From Streptomyces sp. LUP47B (GTDB lineage: Bacteria > Actinomycetota > Actinomycetes > Streptomycetales > Streptomycetaceae), in the NCBI RefSeq assembly GCF_001746295.1, contig NZ_MJAH01000008.1:181906-245905 (forward strand): a stretch of DNA of 64,000 nucleotides. Reading direction: 5' to 3'. Position 1 is the stretch's first letter; every line of letters begins with the position of its first letter. A program made the position numbers and the translations under genes. Below, piece after piece: positions 48,335 to 57,010 of this stretch. The notes under the pieces were generated by a model. It had not been told where the DNA came from. It saw nothing but the letters and a program-made list of their open reading frames with translations, and made no database searches.

Positions 48335-49939
48335 ATGAAGAGACGGATCGTCATGTCCATGCTCGCAGGGGCGACCCTCCTGGCGGGCACGCTGCTCGGG
48401 GCGACCCCCGCCCAGCCCGCGGAGGCTCAACACGCGGTCGCACCCGCCGAGTTCGGCACCGACTGGCACGACCCCATCACCGCGGCACCACCCGTCACCA
48501 AACCTTCTGGCAAGTCCTGCCATGTCACGGTCGCCGAAGCGCAGTTCCGCGATTTCACCCCGTACACCGGTACTTACGCACCTCCCGAGGGCTGCGGCGA
48601 CCGCTGGAGCAAGGTCGTGCTGCGCATGGACGGCAAGGTCAAGGGACGGCAGTACGACCGGCTCGGGTATCTGCACATCGGCGGGGTCGAGGTCTTCCGT
48701 ACGTCCACACCGCAGCCCTCGCCCGACGGTATCCAGTGGTCCGTCGAGAAGGACGTCACGCGCTACAGCGACACGCTTCGCACCGGCCACGACGTCGAGA
48801 TGCTCATCGGAAACGTCGTCGACGACACGTACACCGGGATCATCGACGTGAAGGTCACGCTCACGTTCTACGAGGGGCGACAGGTCACGGCCCCGGACCG
48901 GGTGCTGTCGCTCGACGACAACACCCTCACCACCCCGCGCAACAGCGAGCGCATCCTCGCCGAGGTGTACGCCACCGGTTCGGGCGGCGGCTGCGAGGAG
49001 TACTGGTACCTGACGGTGCCGTCCGAAGCGCCGTACTCCTGCCGGGCCGACCACGGCCCCTACCGTGAGGTGCAGATCAAGGTCGACGGCCGACTCGCGG
49101 GGATCGCCGCTCCGTTCCCGACCGTGTGGACGGGTGGCTGGTCCAATCCCTTCCTCTGGTATGTCGTCCCGGGCCCCCGCGCCTTCGACATCAAGCCGAT
49201 CGAATACGACCTGACCCCCTTCGCCGGGATCCTCAACGACGGGCGCCCGCACCGCGTGGAGGTAGCGGTCGTCGGCGTTCCCGAGGGGCAGCCGGGCTGG
49301 AGCACCCCCGTGAACGTCCTCGTGTGGCAGGACGCCAAGAGCGCGCACGTCACCGGGAAGCTCACCACGCACACGAACGGTGACCTCGCCAACTCCTCGA
49401 CGTACGCACCCGGTTCGGAACACCGCGTGGACACCGAGGGTGACCACCGGCTCACCGTCGCCGGATATGTCGACACCTCGCACGGCCGCGTCACGACCAC
49501 CGTCCGCCGCGCGCTGGCGACCACGTCCACCCACCGCTGGGGCGACGGCGAGAACCCCGACGCGCTCAATGGGACATGGACGGACGACGAGTCGGTCACC
49601 GTGGACGGTCGCGGACCGGCCAGTACCACCCGCGCCCACCGCACGTACACGATGGACGGCACGACCACCATCGGCGCGGGCGACCGGCTGCGCACCGTGC
49701 TGACCCTCGGTGACCGTGCCGAGGTCTCGACGACCCGAGCGGGCCACCGCACGGCGTGGTCCCGGCTCGACGACACCTACGCGGGCGACGCCACGTACAC
49801 GATCAACGTCCCGCGCGACCAGCGGCACGCGGTCGGTACGACGAGCGAGCACTACCGGATCCGCGGTTCGGCCGGCTGCTACGACCGTTCCCTCGCCACC
49901 GTCCAGGGGGTGCTGACCGAGGAACGCGGCGGCTGCTGA
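48335..49939 (+). CDS. Exported PNGase A-like protein (peptide-N4-(N-acetylglucosaminyl)asparagine amidase A)
   Basis: A 534-aa exported protein with a signal peptide (residues 1-31, ending AQPAEAQ). The mature protein matches the peptide-N-glycosidase A family first known from plants: WSKVVLRMDGKVKGRQYDRL, LHIGGVEVFRTSTPQPS, GIQWSVEKDVTRYS and NVVDDTYTGIIDVKVTLTFY are its landmarks. Enzymes of this type release N-linked glycans from glycopeptides outside the cell. A saprophyte could use it on plant or fungal glycoproteins. It has paired cysteines as expected for secreted proteins. ATG 48335 begins a typical KRR signal. Probably expressed with the preceding L,D-transpeptidase gene. Confidence 0.85.
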   Translation: MKRRIVMSMLAGATLLAGTLLGATPAQPAEAQHAVAPAEFGTDWHDPITAAPPVTKPSGKSCHVTVAEAQFRDFTPYTGTYAPPEGCGDRWSKVVLRMDGKVKGRQYDRLGYLHIGGVEVFRTSTPQPSPDGIQWSVEKDVTRYSDTLRTGHDVEMLIGNVVDDTYTGIIDVKVTLTFYEGRQVTAPDRVLSLDDNTLTTPRNSERILAEVYATGSGGGCEEYWYLTVPSEAPYSCRADHGPYREVQIKVDGRLAGIAAPFPTVWTGGWSNPFLWYVVPGPRAFDIKPIEYDLTPFAGILNDGRPHRVEVAVVGVPEGQPGWSTPVNVLVWQDAKSAHVTGKLTTHTNGDLANSSTYAPGSEHRVDTEGDHRLTVAGYVDTSHGRVTTTVRRALATTSTHRWGDGENPDALNGTWTDDESVTVDGRGPASTTRAHRTYTMDGTTTIGAGDRLRTVLTLGDRAEVSTTRAGHRTAWSRLDDTYAGDATYTINVPRDQRHAVGTTSEHYRIRGSAGCYDRSLATVQGVLTEERGGC

Positions 49940-50036
49940 GCGCGAGTTGTGTGCGATGGGTCACAGGCGTCGTGATTTACACGGCTGCAACGCGACGGTC
50001 TTGCGCGTGATCAACGGTCCCTCCAGAGTGTTGGCC

Positions 50037-50054
50037 ACGGAAACCGCTTTCCGT
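50037..50054. promoter_or_regulatory. Inverted repeat upstream of the dicarboxylate symporter
   Basis: ACGGAAA-CCGC-TTTCCGT is a perfect 7+4+7 inverted repeat 55 bases upstream of the symporter start. It lies where a promoter would be expected and may be an operator; no paired response-regulator gene is nearby. Confidence 0.45.
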
Positions 50055-50109
50055 ATCGCAGAAGTATCCCCCATGGCTTCTGCGCGTCCCCGTCGCTCAA
50101 GGAGTGCTC

Positions 50110-51468
50110 GTGCCGTCGTCCGTCCCGTCCCTGCCGCGACGCGTCGCACACATACTGCGTACCTCTCTCTTCGCGCAGGTCGCCTGCGCGCTCGTGCTCG
50201 GCATCCTCGTCGGAAAGCTGTGGCCCGGCTTCGCCTCGGACCTCCAGCCGCTCGGCGACGGTTTCACCCGGCTCATCAAGACGATCATCTCGCCGCTCGT
50301 GTTCTGTGTGGTCGTCGTCGGCATCGCCAAGGCCGGTGATCTGAAGGCCTTCGGCCGGATCGGGCTCAAGGCGCTGATCTGGTTCGAGGTCGCGAGCACG
50401 CTCGCGCTGATCATCGGTCTGGTCGCCGCCAATGTGGTCCAGCCCGGCTCGGGTATGCACGTCGACCCGGCCACCCTCGACTCCGCCGCCGTCGACGCCA
50501 AGACGGGCGGCGGACACCTTCCCTCGACGACCGAGTTCATCGTCAACGCGCTGCCGACCAGCTTCATCGGCGCCTTCGCCGAGAACTCCCTGCTCCAGGT
50601 GCTCATCCTGGCCTGTCTGGTCGGCGCCGCGCTGCTGCACCTCGGCCACACCAAGGTCCCGCAGGTGCTGCCCGCCATCGAGCAGGCCCAGGAGATCATC
50701 TTCGCGGTCGTGGGCTTCGTGATGCGCCTCGCGCCGATCGCGGTGTTCGGCGCCATGGCCGTCCTGATCGGCCAGTACGGCCTCGGCGTCATCGAGACCT
50801 ACGCCAAGCTGATCGTCCTGTGCTACGCGGCCGCCGCGCTCTTCATCGCGCTGCTCGCCGTCGCGCTCAAGGCGGTCACCGGGCTCAGCCTCTGGAAGTT
50901 CCTGCGCTACATCCGCGAGGAGATGCTCCTCGCGCTCGGCACCGCGTCCACCGAGTCCGTCATGCCGCGCGTGATGCAGAAACTGCGCAAGGCCGGCGCC
51001 CGCGACGACGCCGTGGGCCTGGTGCTGCCCACCGGCTACTCCTTCAATCTCGACGGCGCCTCGCTCTACCTCTCCATCGGCACGTTGTTCATCGCCCAGG
51101 CGGTGGGCGTCGACCTCAGCCTGAGCCAGCAGATCACCGTGGTCCTGGTGCTCATGCTGACCAGCAAGGGCATGGCGGGCATCCCGGGCTCGGCGTTCCT
51201 CGCCCTGTCCGCCACGGCGTCCTCGCTGGGTGCCATCCCCGCCGGGGCCGTCGCCCTGCTCCTCGGCGTGGACCGCATCATGGACTCGATGCGCGTCGTG
51301 ACGAACCTGCTCGGCAACTGCGTCGCCGTCTTCGCGGTCTCCCGCTGGGAGGGGGCGCTGGACATCGAGCGGGCGAAGAAGGTGCTGGGCGGCGAAACGG
51401 TGCCCACTGTCGTAGAAGAGCTGGTACCGGTGCAGCCCGTCAAGGAACCTGCCTCCGAGGTCGGCTGA
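50110..51468 (+). CDS. dctA: Dicarboxylate/cation symporter (DctA, SDF family)
   Basis: A 452-aa inner-membrane symporter for C4-dicarboxylates with Na+ or H+, with about eight helices and two hairpin loops. Transport motifs seen: LIKTIISPLVFCVVVVGI, LGTASTESVMPRVM (re-entrant loop serine-rich region), LPTGYSFNLDGASLYL and TSKGMAGIPGSAFLAL. These are diagnostic of the DAACS/SDF family. GTG 50110 is chosen because AAGGAG lies five bases upstream; GTG 50104 is too close to it. A strong terminator hairpin follows the stop. Confidence 0.93.
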   Translation: MPSSVPSLPRRVAHILRTSLFAQVACALVLGILVGKLWPGFASDLQPLGDGFTRLIKTIISPLVFCVVVVGIAKAGDLKAFGRIGLKALIWFEVASTLALIIGLVAANVVQPGSGMHVDPATLDSAAVDAKTGGGHLPSTTEFIVNALPTSFIGAFAENSLLQVLILACLVGAALLHLGHTKVPQVLPAIEQAQEIIFAVVGFVMRLAPIAVFGAMAVLIGQYGLGVIETYAKLIVLCYAAAALFIALLAVALKAVTGLSLWKFLRYIREEMLLALGTASTESVMPRVMQKLRKAGARDDAVGLVLPTGYSFNLDGASLYLSIGTLFIAQAVGVDLSLSQQITVVLVLMLTSKGMAGIPGSAFLALSATASSLGAIPAGAVALLLGVDRIMDSMRVVTNLLGNCVAVFAVSRWEGALDIERAKKVLGGETVPTVVEELVPVQPVKEPASEVG

Positions 51469-51479
51469 CAGGCCCACCG

Positions 51480-51533
51480 GAACAAGCCGCGGTCACCGCT
51501 CCAGTCGTACGGAGCGGTGACCGCGGCCTGTTC
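51480..51533. terminator. Bidirectional terminator between dctA and marR
   Basis: A 17-base perfect stem (51486-51502 with 51511-51527, loop AGTCGTAC), extended by five more pairs (GAACA/TGTTC) after one mismatch. It lies exactly between convergent dctA and the MarR gene. Confidence 0.75.
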
Positions 51534-51534
51534 G

Positions 51535-51972
51535 TCAGTGCTGCTCGTCGATCAGCGTGTCCAGCAGTCCGCCGAGTACGTCCCGCTGATCGTCCGACAG
51601 TGGTGCGAGGATCTCCTCCGCGGCGGCTCGGCGCACATCCCGCAAGCCCTGAAGGGTTTTGAGACCGTCCTCGGTCAGCTCTATGCGGATCACCCGGCGA
51701 TTGGCCGGATCGGGCACCCGGCGCACCTTGCCGCTCGCCTCCAGCCCGTCGACGAGCGTGGTCACCGCACGCGGCACCACCTCGAGCCGCTCCGCGAGAT
51801 CGGCCATGCGCGGTGGCGTCTCCCAGTGCGCGAGGATGCGCAGCAGCCGGGACTGGGCCGGAGTCACGCCGAGACCGCGCTCATGGAGCTGGCGCTTCTG
51901 GATGCCGTGCACCCGGCGCGTGAGCCTGAGCAACTGCTCGGCGAGCAGGCTGTCGGAATCTGGCGTGGTCAT
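51535..51972 (-). CDS. MarR-family regulator
   Basis: A 145-aa regulator with the winged helix of MarR: LGVTPAQSRLLRILAHWETP, then MADLAERLEVVPRAVTTLVDGLEASGKVRRV and the wing DPANRRVIRIELTEDG. The helices at both ends form the dimer. It is divergent from a multidrug ABC exporter with a strong inverted repeat in the gap, so it likely represses that exporter and itself and is released by a drug-like ligand. ATG 51972. Confidence 0.93.
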   Translation of the reverse strand: MTTPDSDSLLAEQLLRLTRRVHGIQKRQLHERGLGVTPAQSRLLRILAHWETPPRMADLAERLEVVPRAVTTLVDGLEASGKVRRVPDPANRRVIRIELTEDGLKTLQGLRDVRRAAAEEILAPLSDDQRDVLGGLLDTLIDEQH

Positions 51973-51990
51973 ACGGGAACAATATCAGGA

Positions 51991-52027
51991 CCTAGTTCAT
52001 TGTGAGCATAGGTAACAATGAGCTAGG
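51991..52027. promoter_or_regulatory. MarR operator
   Basis: CCTAGTTCATTGT (51991-52003) and ACAATGAGCTAGG (52015-52027) are inverted repeats matching at 12 of 13 positions, 11 bases apart, in the divergent marR-exporter gap. Confidence 0.65.
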
Positions 52028-52066
52028 CTCCGCTGATCCTCACCACCTCACCCTCCGTAGGAGACC

Positions 52067-53896
52067 ATGCCCCGCGATCACATCGACTGGACCCCCACCC
52101 CGGGCACCTCGACCGACCAACCCCGGCAGGTGCGCCGCATCCTCCGGCTCTTCAAGCCCTACCGCGCCAAGCTCGCCGTCGTCGGCCTGCTGGTCGGCGC
52201 CTCCTCCCTCGTCACCGTGGCCACCCCGTTCCTGCTGAAGGAAACGCTGGACGTGGCCATCCCCGAGGGCCGCACCGGACTGCTCAGCCTGCTCGCGCTG
52301 GGCATGATCGTCAGTGCCGTCCTCACCGGCATCTTCGGCGTGCTGCAGACCCTCATCTCCACGACGGTCGGCCAGCGCGTCATGCACGACCTGCGCACCG
52401 CGGTCTACGGCCGCCTGCAGCGCATGTCGCTCGCCTTCTTCACCCGCACCCGCACCGGCGAGGTGCAGTCCCGCATCGCCAACGACATCGGCGGCATGCA
52501 GGCCACCGTCACCTCGACGGCCACCTCCCTGGTCTCCAACCTGACCAGCGTCATCGCCACGATCGTCGCGATGATCGCCCTGGACTGGCGGCTGACCGTC
52601 GTCTCGCTGCTGCTGCTCCCGGTGTTCGTGTGGATCAGCCGCCGCGTCGGCAACGAACGCAAGAAGATCGTCACCCAGCGCCAGAAGCAGATGGCCGCCA
52701 TGGCCGCGACCGTCACCGAGTCGCTCTCCGTCAGTGGCATCCTGCTCGGCCGCACCATGGGCCGCTCCGACTCGCTCACCCGGTCCTTCGCCGACGAGTC
52801 CGAGGGTCTGGTCGACCTCGAAGTGCGGTCGAACATGGCCGGCCGCTGGCGCATGGCCGTCATCGGGATCGTCATGTCCGCGATGCCCGCCATCATCTAC
52901 TGGACCGCGGGCTTCGCCCTCCAGACCGGCGGCCCGGACATCTCCATCGGCACCATCGTCGCCTTCGTCTCGCTCCAGCAGGGCCTGTTCCGTCCGGCCG
53001 TGAGCCTGCTGTCGACCGGCGTCCAGATCCAGACCTCGCTCGCGCTCTTCCAGCGCATCTTCGAGTACCTCGACCTGCCGATCGACATCACCGAGCGGGA
53101 GAACCCGGTCCACCTCGACCGGGTCAAGGGCGAGGTCCGACTGGAGAACGTCGAGTTCCGGTACGACGGCAAGGGCGGCCCCATCCTCGACGGCATCGAC
53201 ATCGACGTCCCCGCGGGCAGCAGCCTCGCGGTCGTCGGCCCGACCGGTGCCGGCAAGTCCACGCTCGGCTATCTGGTCCCGCGGCTCTACGACGTGACGG
53301 GCGGCCGGGTCACCCTCGACGGGGTCGACGTCCGCGACCTCGACTTCGACACCCTGGCGCGCGCCATCGGGGTCGTCTCGCAGGAGACGTACCTCTTCCA
53401 CGCCTCGGTCGCCGACAACCTCCGGTTCGCCAAGCCGGACGCGACCGACGAGGAGATCGAGCAGGCGGCGCGGGCGGCCCAGATCCACGAGCACATCGCC
53501 TCGCTGCCGGACGGGTACGACACGGTCGTCGGCGAGCGCGGCCACCGGTTCTCCGGCGGTGAGAAGCAGCGTCTGGCGATCGCCCGGACCATTCTGCGAG
53601 ACCCGCCCGTCCTCATCCTGGACGAGGCGACCAGCGCGCTGGACACCCGGACCGAGCACGCCGTGCAGGAGGCCATCGACGCGCTCTCGGCCAACCGCAC
53701 CACACTCACCATCGCGCACCGTCTGTCCACCATCCGCGACGCCGACCAGATCGTGGTCCTCGACTCCGGCCAGGTGGCCGAACGCGGCACGCACGAGGAA
53801 CTGCTGGAACAGGACGGGCGGTACGCGGAGCTCGTACGCCGGGACGCCCGACGGGACCCCGCACAGGGGGGCGCGCAGCTGGAACCGACCAGCTGA
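52067..53896 (+). CDS. Multidrug-type ABC exporter (half-transporter)
   Basis: A 609-aa fusion of a six-helix membrane domain (about residues 25-330) and a full ATPase domain: Walker A GPTGAGKST, Q-loop VVSQETYLFH, signature RFSGGEKQR, Walker B LILDEATSALD and H-loop TIAHRLSTI. All motifs are canonical, so it can act as a homodimer. It is divergent from the MarR gene, whose product probably controls it. The exported compounds are unknown; drug efflux is inferred from family and regulator. ATG 52067 follows GTAGGAGACC. Confidence 0.94.
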   Translation: MPRDHIDWTPTPGTSTDQPRQVRRILRLFKPYRAKLAVVGLLVGASSLVTVATPFLLKETLDVAIPEGRTGLLSLLALGMIVSAVLTGIFGVLQTLISTTVGQRVMHDLRTAVYGRLQRMSLAFFTRTRTGEVQSRIANDIGGMQATVTSTATSLVSNLTSVIATIVAMIALDWRLTVVSLLLLPVFVWISRRVGNERKKIVTQRQKQMAAMAATVTESLSVSGILLGRTMGRSDSLTRSFADESEGLVDLEVRSNMAGRWRMAVIGIVMSAMPAIIYWTAGFALQTGGPDISIGTIVAFVSLQQGLFRPAVSLLSTGVQIQTSLALFQRIFEYLDLPIDITERENPVHLDRVKGEVRLENVEFRYDGKGGPILDGIDIDVPAGSSLAVVGPTGAGKSTLGYLVPRLYDVTGGRVTLDGVDVRDLDFDTLARAIGVVSQETYLFHASVADNLRFAKPDATDEEIEQAARAAQIHEHIASLPDGYDTVVGERGHRFSGGEKQRLAIARTILRDPPVLILDEATSALDTRTEHAVQEAIDALSANRTTLTIAHRLSTIRDADQIVVLDSGQVAERGTHEELLEQDGRYAELVRRDARRDPAQGGAQLEPTS

Positions 53897-53958
53897 ACCG
53901 AAGCCGACAAGCCGAAGATATGCCTGGTTTGTGACGATATGCGGGTTACCGTGCCCGC

Positions 53959-54807
53959 ATGCAGATGAACACTCCGCCACGGAGCACGATTCGACTGACG
54001 CGCCGGGGCCGACTCGTCCTCATCGCGACCGGGGCCGTCGTGGCGGGCACCGCCGTGGCGGTACCGCTGCTGACCCTGGAGAGCGAGGGGGAGAGGAAGC
54101 CCACCACGCTGGTGATCCCGGAGGGCTGGCGGGCCGGGCAGGTCTACGACGCCGTGGACAAGGCCCTCGCCCAGCCCCCCGGCACCGCCAAGAAGTCCCT
54201 GGCCAAGCTGAAGCTCAAGCTGCCCAACGAGGCGGAGGGCAACCCCGAGGGCTACCTCTTCCCGGCGACGTATCCGCTGGAGCGCAACGGGAAGAAGGCG
54301 ACGCCCGAGGCGCTGCTCTCGTCCATGGTCGACACCGCGAACCAGAAGTTCAAGGGCGCCCCCGTCGCGGCCGGCGCCCAGCGCAACGCGATGAACGTCT
54401 ACCAGGCCGTGACGATCGCGAGCATCATCCAGGCCGAGGCCGCGACCCAGGCCGACATGGGGAAGGTGGCCAGGGTCATCTTCAACCGCCTGGAGCGCGG
54501 GATGCCGTTGCAGATGGACTCCACCATCAACTACGCGCTGAACCGCTCCACGCTGCGGACGACCAGCGCCGACCTCCGGATCGACAGCCCCTACAACTCG
54601 TACCAGCGCATGGGGCTGCCGCCGACCCCGATCGACAACCCGGGTGAGGACGCGATGCGGGCGGCGATCAGCCCGCCCCCGGGGGACTGGCTGTACTTCG
54701 TGACGGTGAAGCCGGGGGACACCCGCTTCACGAACAGCTTCGAGGAACACCGGCGCAATGTGGCCGAGTTCAACAAGAACCAGCAGAAGTCGCCCAAGGC
54801 AGGCTGA
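53959..54807 (+). CDS. MltG-like endolytic murein transglycosylase (short paralogue)
   Basis: A 282-aa membrane-anchored protein of the YceG/MltG family, which cuts nascent glycan strands outside the membrane. One helix at residues about 18-40 anchors it; PEGYLFPATYPL, ASIIQAEAATQ (with the presumed catalytic E160), VARVIFNRLERGMPLQMDSTINYAL and SPYNSYQRMGLPPTPIDNPG are the family motifs. It is much shorter than the usual Streptomyces MltG, lacking a long cytoplasmic N-terminus, and is not next to aroE/ruvX-type genes, so it is likely a second copy. ATG 53959; ATG 53965 is two codons later. Confidence 0.85.
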   Translation: MQMNTPPRSTIRLTRRGRLVLIATGAVVAGTAVAVPLLTLESEGERKPTTLVIPEGWRAGQVYDAVDKALAQPPGTAKKSLAKLKLKLPNEAEGNPEGYLFPATYPLERNGKKATPEALLSSMVDTANQKFKGAPVAAGAQRNAMNVYQAVTIASIIQAEAATQADMGKVARVIFNRLERGMPLQMDSTINYALNRSTLRTTSADLRIDSPYNSYQRMGLPPTPIDNPGEDAMRAAISPPPGDWLYFVTVKPGDTRFTNSFEEHRRNVAEFNKNQQKSPKAG

Positions 54808-54820
54808 CGGTGACGGAGCG

Positions 54821-55897
54821 TCAGGCGGCGACGGGTTCCGTCGTCAACAGCCGCTTGATGTCACGCACGGCCGCACGGCCCGCGCGGTTGGCGCCGATGG
54901 TGCTCGCCGACGGGCCGTAGCCGACGAGATGGATCCGCGGGTCGGCGACCGCGCGCGTTCCCTCGACCCGGATCCCGCCACCCGGCTCGCGCAGTTTCAG
55001 CGGAGCCAGGTGATCGATGGCGGCCCGGAACCCGGTCGCCCACAGGATCACGTCGGCTTCCAGACGCCGCCCGTCGTTCCACTCCACGCCGTCGGGCGTG
55101 ATCCGGTCGAACATGGGCTGCCGGTCCAGCACTCCGTCCGTGATGGCCTGCCGGACCGCGTCGTTGAGCGGAAGCCCGGTCACCGACACCACGCTCTTCG
55201 GCGGCAGCCCCTGCCGTACCCGCTCCTCGACGAGGGCCACGGCCTCCCGGCCGACGTCCTCGCTGAAGGGGCCCTCGCGGAAGACGGGCTCGCGCCTGGT
55301 CACCCACGTGGTGGCGGCCGCGTACGGGGCGAGCTCCATGAGGTGCTGGGTGCCGGACGCGCCCCCGCCCACCACGACCACCCGCAGCCCGGCGAACGCC
55401 TCGGGCCCCGGGTACTGCGCGGTGTGCAACTGCCGCCCCCGGAACGTCTCCTGGCCGGGATAGCGCGGCCAGAACGGCCGGTCCCAGGTGCCGGTGGCGT
55501 TGATCAGCGCCCGTGTCGACCAGGTCCCGTCCGAGGTCTCGACGAGCAGCCGCCCGTCGTCGCCCTCGCGTACGGCACTGACGTCGACGGGGCGCCGTAC
55601 CCGAAGGTCGAAAGCGCGCTCGTACGCCGTGAAGTACTCGGCGATCACCTCCGACGACGGCCGCTCCGGATCGGCGTCCGTGAGCTCCATCCCCGGCAAC
55701 GCGTGCATTCCGTGGACCTTGCCGTACGTCAGCGAGGGCCACCGGAACTGCCAGGCGCCGCCGGGGGCGGGGGAGTGGTCCAGCACCACGAAGTCGCGTT
55801 CCGGCTCGAAACCGGTGCGGCGCAGGTGATAGGCGCTGGACAGACCTGCCTGGCCGGCGCCTATGACGACTACCTCGACCTCGTGGAAGTTGTTCAC
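54821..55897 (-). CDS. Flavin-containing monooxygenase-like oxidoreductase
   Basis: A 358-aa FAD/NADPH protein: FAD motif VVVIGAGQAGLSSAYHL (residues about 9-25), GGAWQFRWPSL, the FMO-type NADPH motif VVVVGGGASGTQHLMEL (about 170-186) and the ATGF motif LWATGFRAAID. It is the last gene of the ssuCBA operon, 45 bp after the binding protein, and may oxidise imported organosulfur compounds. No SsuD-type FMNH2-dependent monooxygenase is present. The GTG start at 55897 has a poor ribosome-binding site. An alternative view is a transport-associated oxidoreductase of the CzcO family. Confidence 0.85.
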   Translation of the reverse strand: MNNFHEVEVVVIGAGQAGLSSAYHLRRTGFEPERDFVVLDHSPAPGGAWQFRWPSLTYGKVHGMHALPGMELTDADPERPSSEVIAEYFTAYERAFDLRVRRPVDVSAVREGDDGRLLVETSDGTWSTRALINATGTWDRPFWPRYPGQETFRGRQLHTAQYPGPEAFAGLRVVVVGGGASGTQHLMELAPYAAATTWVTRREPVFREGPFSEDVGREAVALVEERVRQGLPPKSVVSVTGLPLNDAVRQAITDGVLDRQPMFDRITPDGVEWNDGRRLEADVILWATGFRAAIDHLAPLKLREPGGGIRVEGTRAVADPRIHLVGYGPSASTIGANRAGRAAVRDIKRLLTTEPVAA

Positions 55898-55942
55898 CTT
55901 TCTACCAACGGTACGGAGGCTCCGGATCTTCCCGCGGCCGGG

Positions 55943-56968
55943 TCAGTCCGTCTCCGCGGGGCGGGGCGTGGTGGTGGACGGCGGGAGGTCGCCGTTGAAC
56001 CGCGCGTCCGTGAAGTCGCCGAAGTCGACCTTGCGGGGGATGAGCTTCAGGCCGGTGAAGGTGTCCGCGATCTCCTGTTCGGAGGCGATGAGCGGCTGGT
56101 CCACCGCCACCGCGACCCGGGTGGTGTAGGTCCGCTTCACCGCGGCCAGCGCCACGTCCTCGGGCAGGCCCGTCTCCTTCGCCCAGACCTTCGCCCACTC
56201 CGGCTCGTGGGAGTAGACCCACTTGTAGGCGCGTCGCAGCCGCTCCAGATAGTCATTGATCGCGGCGACCTTCTTCTTGTCCTTCAGCGCGCCCGGCGCC
56301 GCCACCTGGAAGGTCAGACCGTTGGTGATGCCGTCCCCGGTGGTCAGCACGCGTCCCTGCTTCGCCTGGAGGATCTGCGAGGTGTACGGGTCCCACACCG
56401 CCCAAGCGTCGACCTTGCCGGAGGTGAACGCGGCCAGCGCATCAGCAGGTTGGAGGTACTTGACCTTCACGTCGCCCAGGCCGAGCCCGGCCTTCCTGAG
56501 GGAGGCGACGAGTTGGTAGTTGGCGGACGAACCCTGCGCCACGGCGACGGACTTGCCCTTCAGTTGCGCGGGACCGGTCAGCTTGGAGTCGTTCGGTACG
56601 AGGATGGCGTCACCCTTGGACGTACCGTGCCAGGCCGCCACCACCGTGATCTTCGAGTCGGCGCCGGCCGCGAACACCGGCGGGGTGTTGCCGACGCCGC
56701 CGATGTCGACGGCCTTGGCGTTGACGGCCTCCAGGAGGGGCGGGCCGGAGGTGAACGTCGACCACTTGATCTTGTAGTCGAGATTGTCGAGCTCCCCGGC
56801 GGCGCGCAGGATCGCCTCCGAACCGCCCTTCTGGTCACCGACGTTGAGCGTGAGGGAGCCCTTGCCGTCGGTGTCGGTGCCTGTGCCGGCGGACGCGTTT
56901 CCGCCGCAGGCGGTGAGCAGAAGAGCGAAGGGAAGGAGCAGTGCGGCGGGGGCGAGGCGACGTCGCAT
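55943..56968 (-). CDS. ssuA: Sulfonate/sulfur-ester ABC importer binding lipoprotein
   Basis: A 341-aa binding protein of the SsuA/TauA type. The signal ends with the lipobox LLLTACGG (Cys about residue 21), then a Gly/Thr-rich linker. Fold landmarks are LNVGDQKGG, VNAKAVDIGGVGNTPPVFAAGA, LKGKSVAVAQGSSANYQLVA and GKVDAWAVWDPYTS, typical of aliphatic-sulfonate-type binding proteins. The gene follows ssuB by 42 bp. ATG 56968. Aliphatic sulfonates are the usual ligands; taurine or sulfate esters are possible. Confidence 0.88.
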   Translation of the reverse strand: MRRRLAPAALLLPFALLLTACGGNASAGTGTDTDGKGSLTLNVGDQKGGSEAILRAAGELDNLDYKIKWSTFTSGPPLLEAVNAKAVDIGGVGNTPPVFAAGADSKITVVAAWHGTSKGDAILVPNDSKLTGPAQLKGKSVAVAQGSSANYQLVASLRKAGLGLGDVKVKYLQPADALAAFTSGKVDAWAVWDPYTSQILQAKQGRVLTTGDGITNGLTFQVAAPGALKDKKKVAAINDYLERLRRAYKWVYSHEPEWAKVWAKETGLPEDVALAAVKRTYTTRVAVAVDQPLIASEQEIADTFTGLKLIPRKVDFGDFTDARFNGDLPPSTTTPRPAETD

Positions 56969-57010
56969 GGGGGATCCGTTCTGTGTAACTCGGCTAATGG
57001 GTAAGGCAGT

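Noticed and set aside
53959..54807. MltG paralogue seemed to have Gln where a catalytic Glu might be expected
   Set aside because: The alignment of ASIIQAEA with the known ASIVEKET segment puts the catalytic Glu at the retained E160, so the active site looks intact.
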